From Pragia fontium DSM 5563 = ATCC 49100 (GTDB taxonomy: Bacteria; Pseudomonadota; Gammaproteobacteria; Enterobacterales; Enterobacteriaceae): a stretch of DNA of 64,000 nucleotides. The stretch is taken from assembly GCF_900112475.1 (NCBI RefSeq), contig NZ_FOLW01000004.1, positions 219,249-283,248 on the forward strand, in the 5' to 3' direction. Position 1 is the stretch's first letter; every line of letters begins with the position of its first letter. Below are positions 28,153-37,219 of this stretch, piece after piece. Under the pieces are notes generated by a model. That model did no database searches, had not been told where the DNA came from, and was given only the letters and a program-made list of their open reading frames with translations. A program made the position numbers and the translations under genes.

Positions 28153-28251
28153 TTACGGCGCACTGCCGACGACCACCACCACACGCACGACGACTACCGC
28201 AGCAGGTTGCGCGGTAAAGAGAAGAGTCGAAGTGAATTGAGCTGGGATCAC
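28153..28251 (-). CDS. ivbL: IvbL, ilvB operon leader peptide
   Basis: A 32-residue leader, the same length as E. coli IvbL, ending AAVVVVRVVVVVGSAP. The nine valines around one arginine let ribosomes stall when valyl-tRNA is scarce, which prevents formation of the downstream terminator. The start is GTG at 28251, with TAAGG 7 nt upstream; in-frame TGA and TAA just before it exclude any longer form. Conservation of the Val run is direct evidence. Confidence 0.93.
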   Translation of the reverse strand: MIPAQFTSTLLFTAQPAAVVVVRVVVVVGSAP

Positions 28252-28509
28252 AGGGTAACCTTATCAATCAGTAAAATTTAAAGTGCATTTATAAAAGCAC
28301 AGCTCAAAAGGTAGGACAATAGATTTATCGATAGAACGTTAAGAAAGAATAAAAAATGAGAGATTTGTCACTATATGAATGGCGTTGTGAACGAATAAAT
28401 TGGGGAAATATGACAAATAAGCCACATAGGATAGCAACTGACCAACAGGGTTTATCTTTTACGGAGGTGCCTCATTGCCCAGAGCTACGCTGACGTGGAC
28501 ATAAACTGG
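28252..28509. other. ilvB promoter region and spacer to the AlkC-type gene
   Basis: This gap should contain the ivbL-ilvBN promoter reading leftward. A TTGTCC...TATAAA pair on the minus strand (about 28280-28318) is a possible promoter but is not strong. No recognised gene was seen. Confidence 0.35.
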
Positions 28510-29631
28510 TCATATCTTCAATTCAAACGCCGATGAGGCTTTAAGCTGTCCATTAACGACAATATCAACGCGATGATGCCCGGCATAATAGGCTCTGACA
28601 CCTACGGCTTTAACAGCATGAGTCTTGCTAATATGTTTAGTCTCATGAGCATTTAATTTCAGTGATGCTAAGCGAAATGCTTTTGGAATCGTTCGACCAT
28701 TATGACGAACATGATGAATAATATATTCAACTGTTAAATCATGATGAGCCGTATCCGGATTTATCATAGCCACTTCCATCTTGATTGATTCACCAAGCTG
28801 AATCTCTTTTGGCGTGATATCAAAATGTGAGACTTCTATAATCTCACCGCCAGTTGCCCCAATTAGTGTTAAGGCCTTTTGATTGCCCGCTTTAATCAGG
28901 CTTCTTAATGCTCTCTTGATAATTTGAGTTGTTTCAGGGGTTGAGCTTTCAGACTTCCAACGTTCTAGCGTTTCAATGATTAAATCCGGCCAGTCTTTTG
29001 AAATATCATTAAGATTATTCCCTACTGATTTTCGGACGTAATCACTAGGATCTGAGCGTAATATTTCCAGAATCGCTAAAACAGGCTTTGGATCATCAAT
29101 AAAACATTGGAGCTTAGGTGCCCAAGGTAAACGAGGACGAATTCCCTCTGATGCTGCACGTCTTAAATGAAAATTTGAACTTCTTGCCCACTCACCAAGA
29201 GTCCCCATAGTGTATTCATAATGTTGTTGAATAAATGGACGAACTGCATATTCGGCAGTATGCCGCTTAGTAATCTCTGCCAGCGCAGATAAAGAAGCCT
29301 CAGGAAAGCTTAATCCAAACTCCTCAACGAATCGTGCGATAGGCATCAGATACCAGCCTTCGTTAAACATCCCGGCATCTTCAGCTAATTCATCGCCCAA
29401 CGAATCAACAATGATATTGATAGCGGTAGGATAGTCCTGTGGTAGCTGTTTACGTAATTCATCTGCAAGTACATAGACCCTATCTTTAAGTTCTAATGGG
29501 CCAATTTTCGTCTGCACTTTTGAGGCGTAATCATTCGTATCAATTTGATGTAATGGATTAATCATCTCAGCGATAATTTGCGCACATTCACTGTTGTAAT
29601 ACTTTTTGTGTCCAGTTTCAGCCTTTGCCAT
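28510..29631 (-). CDS. AlkC-type DNA alkylation repair glycosylase with Ig-like tail
   Basis: A HEAT-like-repeat DNA glycosylase of the AlkC/AlkD superfamily, which removes cationic alkylated bases without flipping them out. The N-terminal 260 residues are helical repeats (GPLELKDRVYVLADELRK, SSNFHLRRAASEGIRPRLPW, DPSDYVRKSVGNNLNDISKD). The last 110 (from SHFDITPKEIQLGES) look like a beta-sandwich, as in the AlkC subgroup with an added immunoglobulin-like domain. There are 373 residues. GCGAGA precedes the ATG. It stands alone. Confidence 0.85.
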   Translation of the reverse strand: MAKAETGHKKYYNSECAQIIAEMINPLHQIDTNDYASKVQTKIGPLELKDRVYVLADELRKQLPQDYPTAINIIVDSLGDELAEDAGMFNEGWYLMPIARFVEEFGLSFPEASLSALAEITKRHTAEYAVRPFIQQHYEYTMGTLGEWARSSNFHLRRAASEGIRPRLPWAPKLQCFIDDPKPVLAILEILRSDPSDYVRKSVGNNLNDISKDWPDLIIETLERWKSESSTPETTQIIKRALRSLIKAGNQKALTLIGATGGEIIEVSHFDITPKEIQLGESIKMEVAMINPDTAHHDLTVEYIIHHVRHNGRTIPKAFRLASLKLNAHETKHISKTHAVKAVGVRAYYAGHHRVDIVVNGQLKASSAFELKI

Positions 29632-29915
29632 AGATCTCGCTCTTTAATGATTACGCTATAGAGATATTTATTAATATCATACTGTTATATCTAAATCTCA
29701 TATTTTATTCATTTTTTGCATCCATATATTCTGAAGCGTAAGGTTACGACCAAGAGGAAATTCTTTCCCCACCACATGAGAACGAACGCTATGCAGTAAA
29801 AAGAATAAAACGGATAGACACCCGGTTAAATTTTCAAACGTTGATACTTGAATGTTGTACTAGTTCACGGGTATTGTAGAGACACATATCCTATTTAGGT
29901 TTTTTGGAGTTTCAC
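29632..29915. other. Gap between the AlkC-type gene and nhaC
   Basis: These 284 bp hold the promoters of two divergent genes. I see no palindrome, hairpin or small ORF with support. Confidence 0.4.
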
Positions 29916-31373
29916 TTGTCTTCATCAAGGATTCAATTTTATGGCGGCCCGTTAATGGTATTAGTGCCGGCGGTCATATTTCTTATTGTTGCCGTGTATC
30001 TGTTTATCTTTCAGAAAGCATTCGACATGACCGGCCTGGCAATGGGCGGTTTCTTAGGCGTGATTATTGGTTCTTTTCTGGCTAAGAACTCAGTAGATTA
30101 TTGGAACGGTGCTATTGCGGGTATCGCAACACCACTGACCGGTATTTTGGTGTGTATCTTGGTGTTGGCTGGTATTTTCTCCTCAATGATGAAAACCGGG
30201 GGCATTGCCAGTGGCTTTGTCTGGTTAGGTTCTCAAACTGGGATTACCGGAGCGCTGTTCTGCACGTTTACCTTTATTGCAACGGCCATCATCGCTACGG
30301 CAACGGGTACATCGATAGGGACTATTTTTGCCGCGGTACCGGTGTTTTTTGCCGCAGGCGTTCAGTTGGGCGGCGATCCGGCTATGTTGGCCGGGGCGAT
30401 TCTTAGCGGCGCTATTTTTGGCGATAATCTGGCACCGGTTTCCGATGTCACCGTCATTTCAGCCAGTACGCAAACTTACCAAAATGGTGAAACGGCTGAA
30501 GTGGGTGGGGTCGTGGTGTCACGTAGTCCTTATGCGTTATTGGCCGGTGCATTGGCTATTCCTTTTTATATGCTGTTTGGCGGCGGCGGTACCATCAATA
30601 CGGTACTGATGGAGAATGCTTCAGCTAATGGATTGGTGATGCTGATACCGGTTATTATTCTGGTGGCAGTGGCTATCTATTCTAAAAATATTTTCCTGGC
30701 ATTAATCACCGGTATTATTTCCGGCATTTTGCTGGGTTTATTCACCGGGCGACTGGGGATGGAACAGATTCTTGCGGTGAATGACGGACATCTGGTGGGC
30801 ATCCTCTATGACGGCGTGAATAGCATGTCAGGGACGATTATGCTTTGCCTGTCCTTGTTTGCCGTTATTGGTCTGCTGGAAAAGAGCGGTGCCATTGCGG
30901 CCATGACCAATAAACTGTTGCAGGGTGATAAGAAATTAAGCCCGCGTCGGGCTGAAGTTATTCTGGCTACCGGCTCTTTTGTTTGCTCAACGGTATTTGC
31001 TGGTGTCACCAGCGCTGCGCTAATTTTGTTTGGACCAATCGGTGATAAAATTGGCAAAAGTGCCGGACTGCATCCGTTCCGTCGTTCACATATTATGAGT
31101 GCGATGGCCAACAGTATCCCGGTTATTTTACCGTTTAGCGCCTTTGTTTTTGTGGTGATGATCGCCGTGAAAAACCAAACTGCGGGCGACATGATTACGC
31201 CGTTTACTCTGTTAACCAGTGCGTTTTATCCGTGGGCGCTGTTTATTGTTTTTAGCGGTAGCATTATTACCGGGTGGGGACGCCGTTTCGAAGGTAAAGA
31301 TCGGAGCGCGCTGAAAACGCTGGATACCGTAATGCCAACCGAGGAAGAGGCGGAGAAAGCGAATGGCCAATGA
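29916..31373 (+). CDS. NhaC-family Na+/H+ antiporter-like transporter
   Basis: An inner-membrane ion antiporter with about twelve hydrophobic helices and 485 residues. Family-typical stretches are SGAIFGDNLAPVSDVTVISA, ATATGTSIGTIFAAVP and AMANSIPVILPFSAFVFVV. NhaC proteins exchange Na+ for H+, and several relatives exchange organic acids, so the substrate is open. I chose a TTG start at 29916 because GGAG sits 6 nt upstream; an earlier TTG at 29904 overlaps that site. It overlaps the next gene by 11 bp, the first of a three-gene operon. Confidence 0.87.
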   Translation: MSSSRIQFYGGPLMVLVPAVIFLIVAVYLFIFQKAFDMTGLAMGGFLGVIIGSFLAKNSVDYWNGAIAGIATPLTGILVCILVLAGIFSSMMKTGGIASGFVWLGSQTGITGALFCTFTFIATAIIATATGTSIGTIFAAVPVFFAAGVQLGGDPAMLAGAILSGAIFGDNLAPVSDVTVISASTQTYQNGETAEVGGVVVSRSPYALLAGALAIPFYMLFGGGGTINTVLMENASANGLVMLIPVIILVAVAIYSKNIFLALITGIISGILLGLFTGRLGMEQILAVNDGHLVGILYDGVNSMSGTIMLCLSLFAVIGLLEKSGAIAAMTNKLLQGDKKLSPRRAEVILATGSFVCSTVFAGVTSAALILFGPIGDKIGKSAGLHPFRRSHIMSAMANSIPVILPFSAFVFVVMIAVKNQTAGDMITPFTLLTSAFYPWALFIVFSGSIITGWGRRFEGKDRSALKTLDTVMPTEEEAEKANGQ

Positions 31374-31707
31374 TAGCTTTGAACTTTATGATTTACGCGT
31401 AGAAGTGGTGCCAGGTGATAAACCTTATGTCTGCTCTCACCATACCGGGCAAGGATTTAATGTCGAGGGCGAAAACCTGATTTTTCCAGAAGGTGGGCGT
31501 TTTTCTCTTTATTCCATGGCGGCATTGTTACCGTTGTTGCCTGCGAAGCAGCGCATGACCCATGCCCATGATTGGATGACAACCGATTCACTCATTGCCT
31601 GCCCCGACCCATACTGCGGTGCGCTGTTTAAAATTACGCGTACTGGCATTCGAACGTTTAATCACAGCGATTGTACGGTAGTTCCGCTCAATCAGGATGA
31701 GAAATAA
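31363..31707 (+). CDS. TIGR04076-family protein of unknown function
   Basis: A 114-residue soluble protein matching the TIGR04076 family as I remember it: YDLRVEVVPGDKPYVCSHHTG near the start (listed as YDLRVEVVPGDK and YVCSHHTGQGF) and CPDPYCGALFKI later. Conserved Cys and His residues suggest metal binding, which is inference. It overlaps the transporter gene by 11 bp and is followed 25 bp later by an aldo/keto reductase, so all three are probably co-expressed. Confidence 0.75.
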   Translation: MANDSFELYDLRVEVVPGDKPYVCSHHTGQGFNVEGENLIFPEGGRFSLYSMAALLPLLPAKQRMTHAHDWMTTDSLIACPDPYCGALFKITRTGIRTFNHSDCTVVPLNQDEK

Positions 31708-31732
31708 TCTGTTTACACAGAGGGAATAAACA

Positions 31733-32776
31733 ATGGATAAGCAAATACAACTGACGCCTGACTATCCCATATGCCGTATTATCAACGGTGGCTGGCAGTT
31801 ATCTGAAGGGCATAAGCTTCAGGGAACGTTAGACGTTGACCCGGTACTTCAGGCCTTTCATCAGTTGGCCGATCGTGGATTTAACACCTTTGACTGCGCT
31901 GATATCTATACTGGCGTAGAAGAGCTGATTGGTCAGTTTATTCTGGCGCGTAGAAAAAGCAGCGGTAAGGATGATATCCGGGTTCACACTAAGTTTGTTC
32001 CAGATCTGTCAATGCTGGATCAGGTAGACTATCACTATGTGGAGCGGATTATTACCCGCAGCCTGAAACGATTAAATAAAGAGCGTCTGGATTTGGTTCA
32101 GTTCCACTGGTGGGATTACAACATTCCGGGATGTATGGATATTGCTGGTCATTTGGTTCGTTTGCAGGAAAAAGGGCTGATTGATAATTTGGGCACCACC
32201 AACTTTGATACACTTCATTTACAGCAGCTGATTGATGCAGGCTATCCGCTGGTGAGTAACCAAACCCAGTATTCTGTTCTGGATCGTCGCCCGGAACGTG
32301 CCATGGTGGATTTTTGCCTGCGTAATAACGTCAAACTATTGTGTTACGGCTCACTGGCAGGCGGTTTTTTATCCGAAGCCTGGTTAGGAAAAGCCGCACC
32401 TGAGAAACTGGAAAACCGTTCTCTGGTGAAATATCGTTTGGTGATTGAGGATTCCGTTGGCTGGGAAGGTTACCAGCAATTGCTATTGTTGATGAAGCAG
32501 ATCGGTGAACAACGGGGCTGCTCACTGTCGAATGTGGCGGTGCACTACGTATTAAATAAACCGGCGGTGGCTGCTGCGATTGTTGGTACACGCAGTGAGC
32601 GTCATATCCAATCTAATGAAACGGTCTTTTCTACGCAATTGTTGGCGGAAGACATCCAACGGATTGATGAATTTTTAGATCGACATAGTATCCCCGCTGG
32701 CGAACCGTTTGAGCTGGAGCGCGAAGAGGGCAATAAGCACCGTAATATTATGAAGATGAATCTCAACGACGAATAG
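31733..32776 (+). CDS. Aldo/keto reductase
   Basis: A TIM-barrel NAD(P)H-dependent oxidoreductase, 347 residues. The catalytic tetrad is visible: Asp54 and Tyr59 (FDCADIYTGVEELIG), Lys87 (VHTKF) and His125 (LVQFHWWD). NKPAVAAAIVGTRS near the end belongs to the cofactor-binding region. The substrate is unknown. As the last gene of the nhaC-TIGR04076 operon it may reduce a carbonyl compound that the transporter handles. GAGGG precedes the ATG. Confidence 0.85.
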   Translation: MDKQIQLTPDYPICRIINGGWQLSEGHKLQGTLDVDPVLQAFHQLADRGFNTFDCADIYTGVEELIGQFILARRKSSGKDDIRVHTKFVPDLSMLDQVDYHYVERIITRSLKRLNKERLDLVQFHWWDYNIPGCMDIAGHLVRLQEKGLIDNLGTTNFDTLHLQQLIDAGYPLVSNQTQYSVLDRRPERAMVDFCLRNNVKLLCYGSLAGGFLSEAWLGKAAPEKLENRSLVKYRLVIEDSVGWEGYQQLLLLMKQIGEQRGCSLSNVAVHYVLNKPAVAAAIVGTRSERHIQSNETVFSTQLLAEDIQRIDEFLDRHSIPAGEPFELEREEGNKHRNIMKMNLNDE

Positions 32777-32822
32777 TGATGATCTATTGTTCGTATGACT
32801 TAAAGCGGTCATGGCTGCTTTC

Positions 32823-32871
32823 TGAACTGCCCCCAAAGTTGGAGATGATAATCCAATTTTGGGGGATCTCA
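32823..32871. mobile_element. Back-to-back IS3-like terminal repeats (remnant)
   Basis: TGAACTGCCCCCAAAGTTGG and, 8 nt after its end, TCCAATTTTGGGGGATCTCA are imperfect inverted copies of each other. They resemble IS3-family ends, which begin TGAACTGC followed by a C-run and AAGTTGGA. No transposase remains; the rest of the 243-bp gap (32777-33019) is unrecognised, with a TGACCCC tract at 32904 that could be another end. It could instead be a plain hairpin after the operon. Confidence 0.35.
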
Positions 32872-33019
32872 TGAAAACGTCACGAGATAAAGCACCGGCA
32901 TAATTGACCCCAGAAGTGTTGATAGTGGAGACCTATTTCTAAATATTTTTATTTTTTAATATTAAAGATCGCTCTGCCGGAACTGCATCTTTGAAGTCTT
33001 TATCTCTCGCCTGATCAAA

Positions 33020-33721
33020 TCATTGAATTGTTTTAACCAGCCAAGTATTTAATATATTTAATTGGTCTGGCGTATGAAAGTAATGTTCTGCATCTTTTAT
33101 CTCCAGATTACATGCATATTTATGTACAAAAGATAGCAAGCAATCCTTTTCGCATATGTCATCTTGACTGCCATATAAGATTTCGGTGGACACATTCCAT
33201 TTAACAATAGGATATGTTTTAACATAACAATAATAGTCCCAGTATAGGGTTGCTCCTATTGGTGTTACAATGCTTTCTTCCTGCTTGAGCTGTTCAGGTG
33301 TTATGTTAAACCATGACATCATATTCTCAATCATGCGTTGCATGTCGATTATCGGAGAAAGAAACCATGCCTTTTCTAAAGCCATATCTTGATAGGCAGA
33401 TAAGCTAAAATAAACGCCCATGCTGATAGCGAATAAGCTAATGCGTTTAGAATAAGCTCTCGCATATTCCATGATGAGATTTAATTCACTGACGCAAATA
33501 TCAATCTTACATAAAGTATCTTCATCTTTCCGATCTCCATGTTCAGGTAAGTCAAAACTCAAAACTTGATATCCATTTTGAATAGCATGTCTTGCAAATA
33601 ATTCAATAGACCTATCTGTCTTATTCGACATATTTCCATGAATAGCAATAACCAGTTTTTCAGCCGAAGGCCCCCATAATACCGCTGGTATTTGTTCGAT
33701 TTTTAAATATTCTTTTCTCAT
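33020..33721 (-). CDS. Alpha/beta-hydrolase-fold protein
   Basis: A 233-residue protein with the oxyanion-type AIHGN (near 27), a nucleophile elbow AISMG with Ser100 (an Ala replaces the usual first Gly), a candidate acid in YGSQDD (187/188) and His213 in AEHYFHTP. Together these make a plausible catalytic triad. The coding sequence is distinctly AT-rich compared with its neighbours, which suggests acquisition. The substrate is unknown. It lies 35 bp downstream of the WYL regulator gene on the same strand, so the two may be co-transcribed. Confidence 0.75.
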   Translation of the reverse strand: MRKEYLKIEQIPAVLWGPSAEKLVIAIHGNMSNKTDRSIELFARHAIQNGYQVLSFDLPEHGDRKDEDTLCKIDICVSELNLIMEYARAYSKRISLFAISMGVYFSLSAYQDMALEKAWFLSPIIDMQRMIENMMSWFNITPEQLKQEESIVTPIGATLYWDYYCYVKTYPIVKWNVSTEILYGSQDDICEKDCLLSFVHKYACNLEIKDAEHYFHTPDQLNILNTWLVKTIQ

Positions 33722-33756
33722 CCTGATAATCCACCCCTTTTAATGCTTTAATCATC

Positions 33757-34689
33757 TTATGATTGATAGATGGCAAGCAATTCCTGAACCCGCTGAATTA
33801 ACTCTCTACGTACAGGTTCCGGTGCCAAACACTCACACTTATTGCCGAAGCTAAGTAAAATATTATATCCCTGTTCATCCGCAACAAATGGGAAGCGCAC
33901 CATCAGTTTATTACTATCGGTTGGTTGAATGTTTTCCTCGCCACAATGTTCAGCTATTCGCTCTCTTAAGGACGCATCAATTAATAAGGTAATATCAATT
34001 AATCGCGGATCGATCCATTCTGAACAATTTAACGGGGCGGAATTGAATTCTCGTGGAATAAAGTGCTCATCTAAAAGCGTTAACTGCGACATACGGTAGA
34101 GCTTAAACAGCCGGAAAGCCTGTCTGATAAAGCAATATCCCTGTATATACCAATGTCCTTGCTTTAACACTAATTGATAGGGCTCAATGCTTCTGCAAGT
34201 CGCTGATCCATTACTGTCTGAGTAGTGAAAGGATAAGCTGCGGCTTTCATTCAACGCTTGTTTAATAATTTCCAGATTAGGTTGTAAGTGGCGATTGCCT
34301 GACCAGGTTGTCAGATCGATAGATATTTGATTAGATTTAATTTCGATATCCCGATACAGCTTTTCCGGAATTAGACTTTTGACTTTTGCCAGCGTACCGA
34401 CCAATTCTTTGGAGGATAACGTGGGGGAGATGCTACCCAACCCCATTAATAGCGTGGCGATATCACCTTGGGTAAACAGCTTTTTATCGACTTTATATTT
34501 TTCCATAATACTGATACCGCCGTTAACTCCCGGGTAAGACACCACCGGAATACCTGCTTGTGCAATGGTTTCAATATCTCGATAGATCGTTCTGGGGGTA
34601 ACTTCAAACATCTCAGCCAGTAGCGTTGCGCTGATTTTTTCACGCTCCAGCAACACCATGATGATGGAAATTAATCGATCTATTTTCAC
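33757..34689 (-). CDS. YafY-type HTH/WYL transcriptional regulator
   Basis: A 310-residue regulator. The N-terminal winged helix (EREKISATLLAEMFEVTPRT, then IYRDIETIAQAGIPV) is of the HTH_11 type, and the middle carries a WYL domain (HWYIQGYCFIRQAFRLFKLY, about 180-200) that in characterised members senses nucleic acids or small ligands. It diverges from the pyridoxamine-oxidase-like gene with a long inverted repeat in the gap, so it probably controls that gene and itself. Confidence 0.85.
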   Translation of the reverse strand: MKIDRLISIIMVLLEREKISATLLAEMFEVTPRTIYRDIETIAQAGIPVVSYPGVNGGISIMEKYKVDKKLFTQGDIATLLMGLGSISPTLSSKELVGTLAKVKSLIPEKLYRDIEIKSNQISIDLTTWSGNRHLQPNLEIIKQALNESRSLSFHYSDSNGSATCRSIEPYQLVLKQGHWYIQGYCFIRQAFRLFKLYRMSQLTLLDEHFIPREFNSAPLNCSEWIDPRLIDITLLIDASLRERIAEHCGEENIQPTDSNKLMVRFPFVADEQGYNILLSFGNKCECLAPEPVRRELIQRVQELLAIYQS

Positions 34690-34720
34690 TTCATTCGCCT
34701 TAATTTATTTCATCGAATCA

Positions 34721-34746
34721 AACCCTGACATACTGATGTCAAGGTT
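34721..34746. promoter_or_regulatory. 11-bp inverted repeat, candidate WYL-regulator operator
   Basis: AACCCTGACAT and ATGTCAAGGTT are reverse complements at 10 of 11 positions around the 4-nt spacer ACTG. The repeat sits between the WYL regulator gene and its divergent neighbour. Confidence 0.6.
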
Positions 34747-34811
34747 AGCATGCCATACTCAAATTCGGAAACTGGCTGATAGTCAGCCGTTAAGTTAATC
34801 AGGATGGGAAT

Positions 34812-35237
34812 ATGGATTTTTTAGCGAGTTTTCATAGCATTATGCAGCAACAAACGGATATGGCATTAGCAAGCTGTGTTGATAATCAGCCAAATGTGCG
34901 GATTGTTAATTTCTACTATCATCCGGATAATCGCGGTGTTATTTATTTTTCTAGCTTTAAAAATAACCCGAAAACGCAAGAGTTTGTACACAATAACCGT
35001 GTAGCGATAACGACAATTCCCATTGGGGATACCCAGCACGTCAGGGTTCATAACGCCACCGTGCATAAAAGTGATTTATCACTGTATGACCTGCAAGAAG
35101 GGTTTGTCAGTAAAATCCCAAGCTATCAGGAAATTATTGAACAGGCGGGAAGTGAGTTGGATCTGTACGAAGTTCGCTTTGAACAAGCCCAAGTGACTAT
35201 CGATCATATGACATCCGGTAGCGTGACGGTTGCCTGA
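34812..35237 (+). CDS. Pyridoxamine 5'-phosphate oxidase-like flavin protein
   Basis: A 141-residue split-barrel FMN-binding-fold protein. Typical features are MALASCVDNQPNVRIVNFYY near the start and GVIYFSSFKNNPKTQEFVHN after it. It is much shorter than true PdxH and lacks its C-terminal region, so it is a general FMN/heme-type member rather than the vitamin B6 enzyme. Pairing with a divergent WYL regulator suggests induction by a small molecule. AGGATGGG precedes the ATG. Confidence 0.8.
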   Translation: MDFLASFHSIMQQQTDMALASCVDNQPNVRIVNFYYHPDNRGVIYFSSFKNNPKTQEFVHNNRVAITTIPIGDTQHVRVHNATVHKSDLSLYDLQEGFVSKIPSYQEIIEQAGSELDLYEVRFEQAQVTIDHMTSGSVTVA

Positions 35238-35319
35238 TGGTTAATGATTGGTGCGTTACTGTTAGCGTTAAATGTGAATAATAAAAAATGCTATTCAGGA
35301 CGGGAGCACTCATATTAAT

Positions 35320-35347
35320 AAAGGGATAATTACTATCCCTTTTTTTG
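35320..35347 (+). terminator. Rho-independent terminator after the FMN-fold gene
   Basis: AGGGATA and TATCCCT form a stem with a 5-nt loop followed by TTTTTT. The rest of the 285-bp gap to the pan operon shows no other element. Confidence 0.7.
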
Positions 35348-35522
35348 TTATAAAGTAGAATTTCATTCATTAATTCACTCTTAAAGCGCAAGTATTTCAT
35401 CTCTTTCCGCAACATTTTGAATACAAGCTTGCTTATAGCATCGTTATTGCGTTGTTCGGCTGTTAGAAATGATGAATAGCAGCTATCTTATTTCTCATAC
35501 GCATTCAGGATGAGAGGTTGCT

Positions 35523-36362
35523 TTGAGAATAGGTTTTATTGGTGCGGGTAAAGTGGGGTTTACCTTAGGTAAATACTTCACGTCTAAAGGCGTCAACGTT
35601 GTAGGTTACTATAGCCAACATATTGATGATGCCAGAGAGGCGGCTGCGTTTACGCAAACTAACTATTTCAAGGATGCTGAAACGTTGATCGCTGCTTGCG
35701 ATACGCTGTTTTTAACCGTGCCGGATACGAATATCGTTCAAGTATGGGATGAGATAAAACATTATCCCATTAGCGGGAAAAATATATGCCATTGCAGCGG
35801 GGCGCTTTCCGCAGATATATTTGCTGACCTGCAATACTATGGAGCCTATGGATATTCTGTTCATCCTATTTATGCTATCCATGACAAAGACACCTCATTC
35901 CAAATGTTTTCAGAAGCTTACTTTACCGTTGAAGGTTGTGATGCTCATATCAGTCAAATCACGATGCTTATTGCTTCCTTGGGTAATTCAGTCAGAATCA
36001 TGAAGGCAGAGAATAAAGCGTTGTATCATGCGGCTTCAGTGATGGTCAGCAATTTGGTGATTGCGTTAGCCAAAACGGGGTCGGATCTTTTTGCGCAATG
36101 TGGTTTTGATGCGCAGTTTTCTGAGAAGGCATGGAATGCATTATTTCTTGGTAATGTAGAGAACATTTGCCACTCAGGTGTGTCAAAAGCGTTAACTGGC
36201 CCATTAGAACGCGGGGACATTAACACTATTCGCAAACATCTCGCTTGTTTAAACGATAAACAACGTGAAATCTACGTGACGCTGTCACGGTCATTGCTGA
36301 GTGTAGCGCAAGAGAAGCATCCGGACAGAGATTATTCCTTAATAGAAACGGAGTTAAAATAG
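35523..36362 (+). CDS. panG: PanG-like ketopantoate reductase (Rossmann plus DUF2520)
   Basis: A 279-residue protein with an N-terminal NAD(P)-binding fold ([17 protein letters not shown]) and a helical DUF2520 C-terminal domain ([16 protein letters not shown], then [10 protein letters not shown]). Proteins of this type were shown in Francisella to be an alternative ketopantoate reductase, PanG, unrelated in family to PanE. Here it leads an operon with panB, panC and panD and fills exactly the missing step. The TTG start has GAGAGG 5 nt upstream. It overlaps panB by 1 bp. Confidence 0.82.
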   Translation: MRIGFIGAGKVGFTLGKYFTSKGVNVVGYYSQHIDDAREAAAFTQTNYFKDAETLIAACDTLFLTVPDTNIVQVWDEIKHYPISGKNICHCSGALSADIFADLQYYGAYGYSVHPIYAIHDKDTSFQMFSEAYFTVEGCDAHISQITMLIASLGNSVRIMKAENKALYHAASVMVSNLVIALAKTGSDLFAQCGFDAQFSEKAWNALFLGNVENICHSGVSKALTGPLERGDINTIRKHLACLNDKQREIYVTLSRSLLSVAQEKHPDRDYSLIETELK

Positions 36363-37201
36363 TGAGAAATACCGTTGTGACAATGCAACAGCAAAAAAAT
36401 AGTCTGAATAAAATCACTATGTTAACCGCCTATGACTATTCGACCGCCAAACTGATGGATGAGTCGGGTATTGAGGCAATTTTAGTTGGTGATTCACTTG
36501 GTATGGTCATGCTGGGTTATCCAGATACCCTTTCCGTGACCATGGAAGATATGATTCATCATAGTAAAGCGGTTGCCAGAGGGGCACAGCGGGCAATGAT
36601 CATAACGGATTTGCCCTTTATGTCTTATCAGGTTTCCGTTCAGGAAGCGTTATCTAACGCAGGGCGTCTGATAAAAGAAGGACGTGCTCATGCGGTTAAG
36701 CTAGAAGGCGGGGAAGAAGTCTGTGCACAAATTAAAGCCATAACTCAGGCTGCCATTCCTGTTATGGGGCATTTGGGATTAACGCCTCAGTCGGTGAATG
36801 CTTTTGGCGGGTTCAAAGTCCAGGGGCGTGATGAAGCGGCAGCCCGCAAGATTATTCAGTCGGCTTTGGCCGTTGAAAAAGCCGGTGCATTTGCAGTGGT
36901 ATTAGAGTGTGTACCGGCAACGCTGGCCTCGCTGATTTCACAGCTACTGGTTATTCCGACTATCGGTATCGGTGCGGGTGCGGGCTGCGATGGGCAGGTA
37001 TTAGTTTATCAGGATATGCTTGGCATGTATGACGGTGTTGCGCCAAAGTTTGCCAAACAGTTTGTTAATATTGGTGAACGAATGAAAGGCGGTTTTCAGC
37101 AGTATATTCAGGAAACCAAAGAGCAAGCGTTTCCAGCAATAGAACATACTTTTCACATTGATGATGCAGTTATTGAAAAACTACAGCGGGAATATGCTTA
37201 G
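36362..37201 (+). CDS. panB: Ketopantoate hydroxymethyltransferase
   Basis: Adds a hydroxymethyl group from 5,10-methylene-tetrahydrofolate to 2-ketoisovalerate, making ketopantoate. [29 protein letters not shown] (metal-ligand Asp44), [20 protein letters not shown] and [18 protein letters not shown] are PanB signatures. There are 279 residues. A GTG start, with CGGAG upstream, overlaps the panG stop by 1 bp, so translation is coupled; an ATG seven codons later is possible. Confidence 0.94.
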   Translation: MRNTVVTMQQQKNSLNKITMLTAYDYSTAKLMDESGIEAILVGDSLGMVMLGYPDTLSVTMEDMIHHSKAVARGAQRAMIITDLPFMSYQVSVQEALSNAGRLIKEGRAHAVKLEGGEEVCAQIKAITQAAIPVMGHLGLTPQSVNAFGGFKVQGRDEAAARKIIQSALAVEKAGAFAVVLECVPATLASLISQLLVIPTIGIGAGAGCDGQVLVYQDMLGMYDGVAPKFAKQFVNIGERMKGGFQQYIQETKEQAFPAIEHTFHIDDAVIEKLQREYA

Positions 37202-37219
37202 CACAATAGGAGCAACGTT

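Noticed and set aside
28153-28200. The GTC/GTG-rich tract read first as a low-complexity repeat.
   Set aside because: On the minus strand it encodes the valine run of the ivbL leader, which explains it fully.
28356-28493. A 45-codon plus-strand ORF (MRDLSLYEWRCERI...) between ivbL and the AlkC-type gene.
   Set aside because: It has no clear Shine-Dalgarno and no recognised similarity. It overlaps the likely ilvB promoter region.
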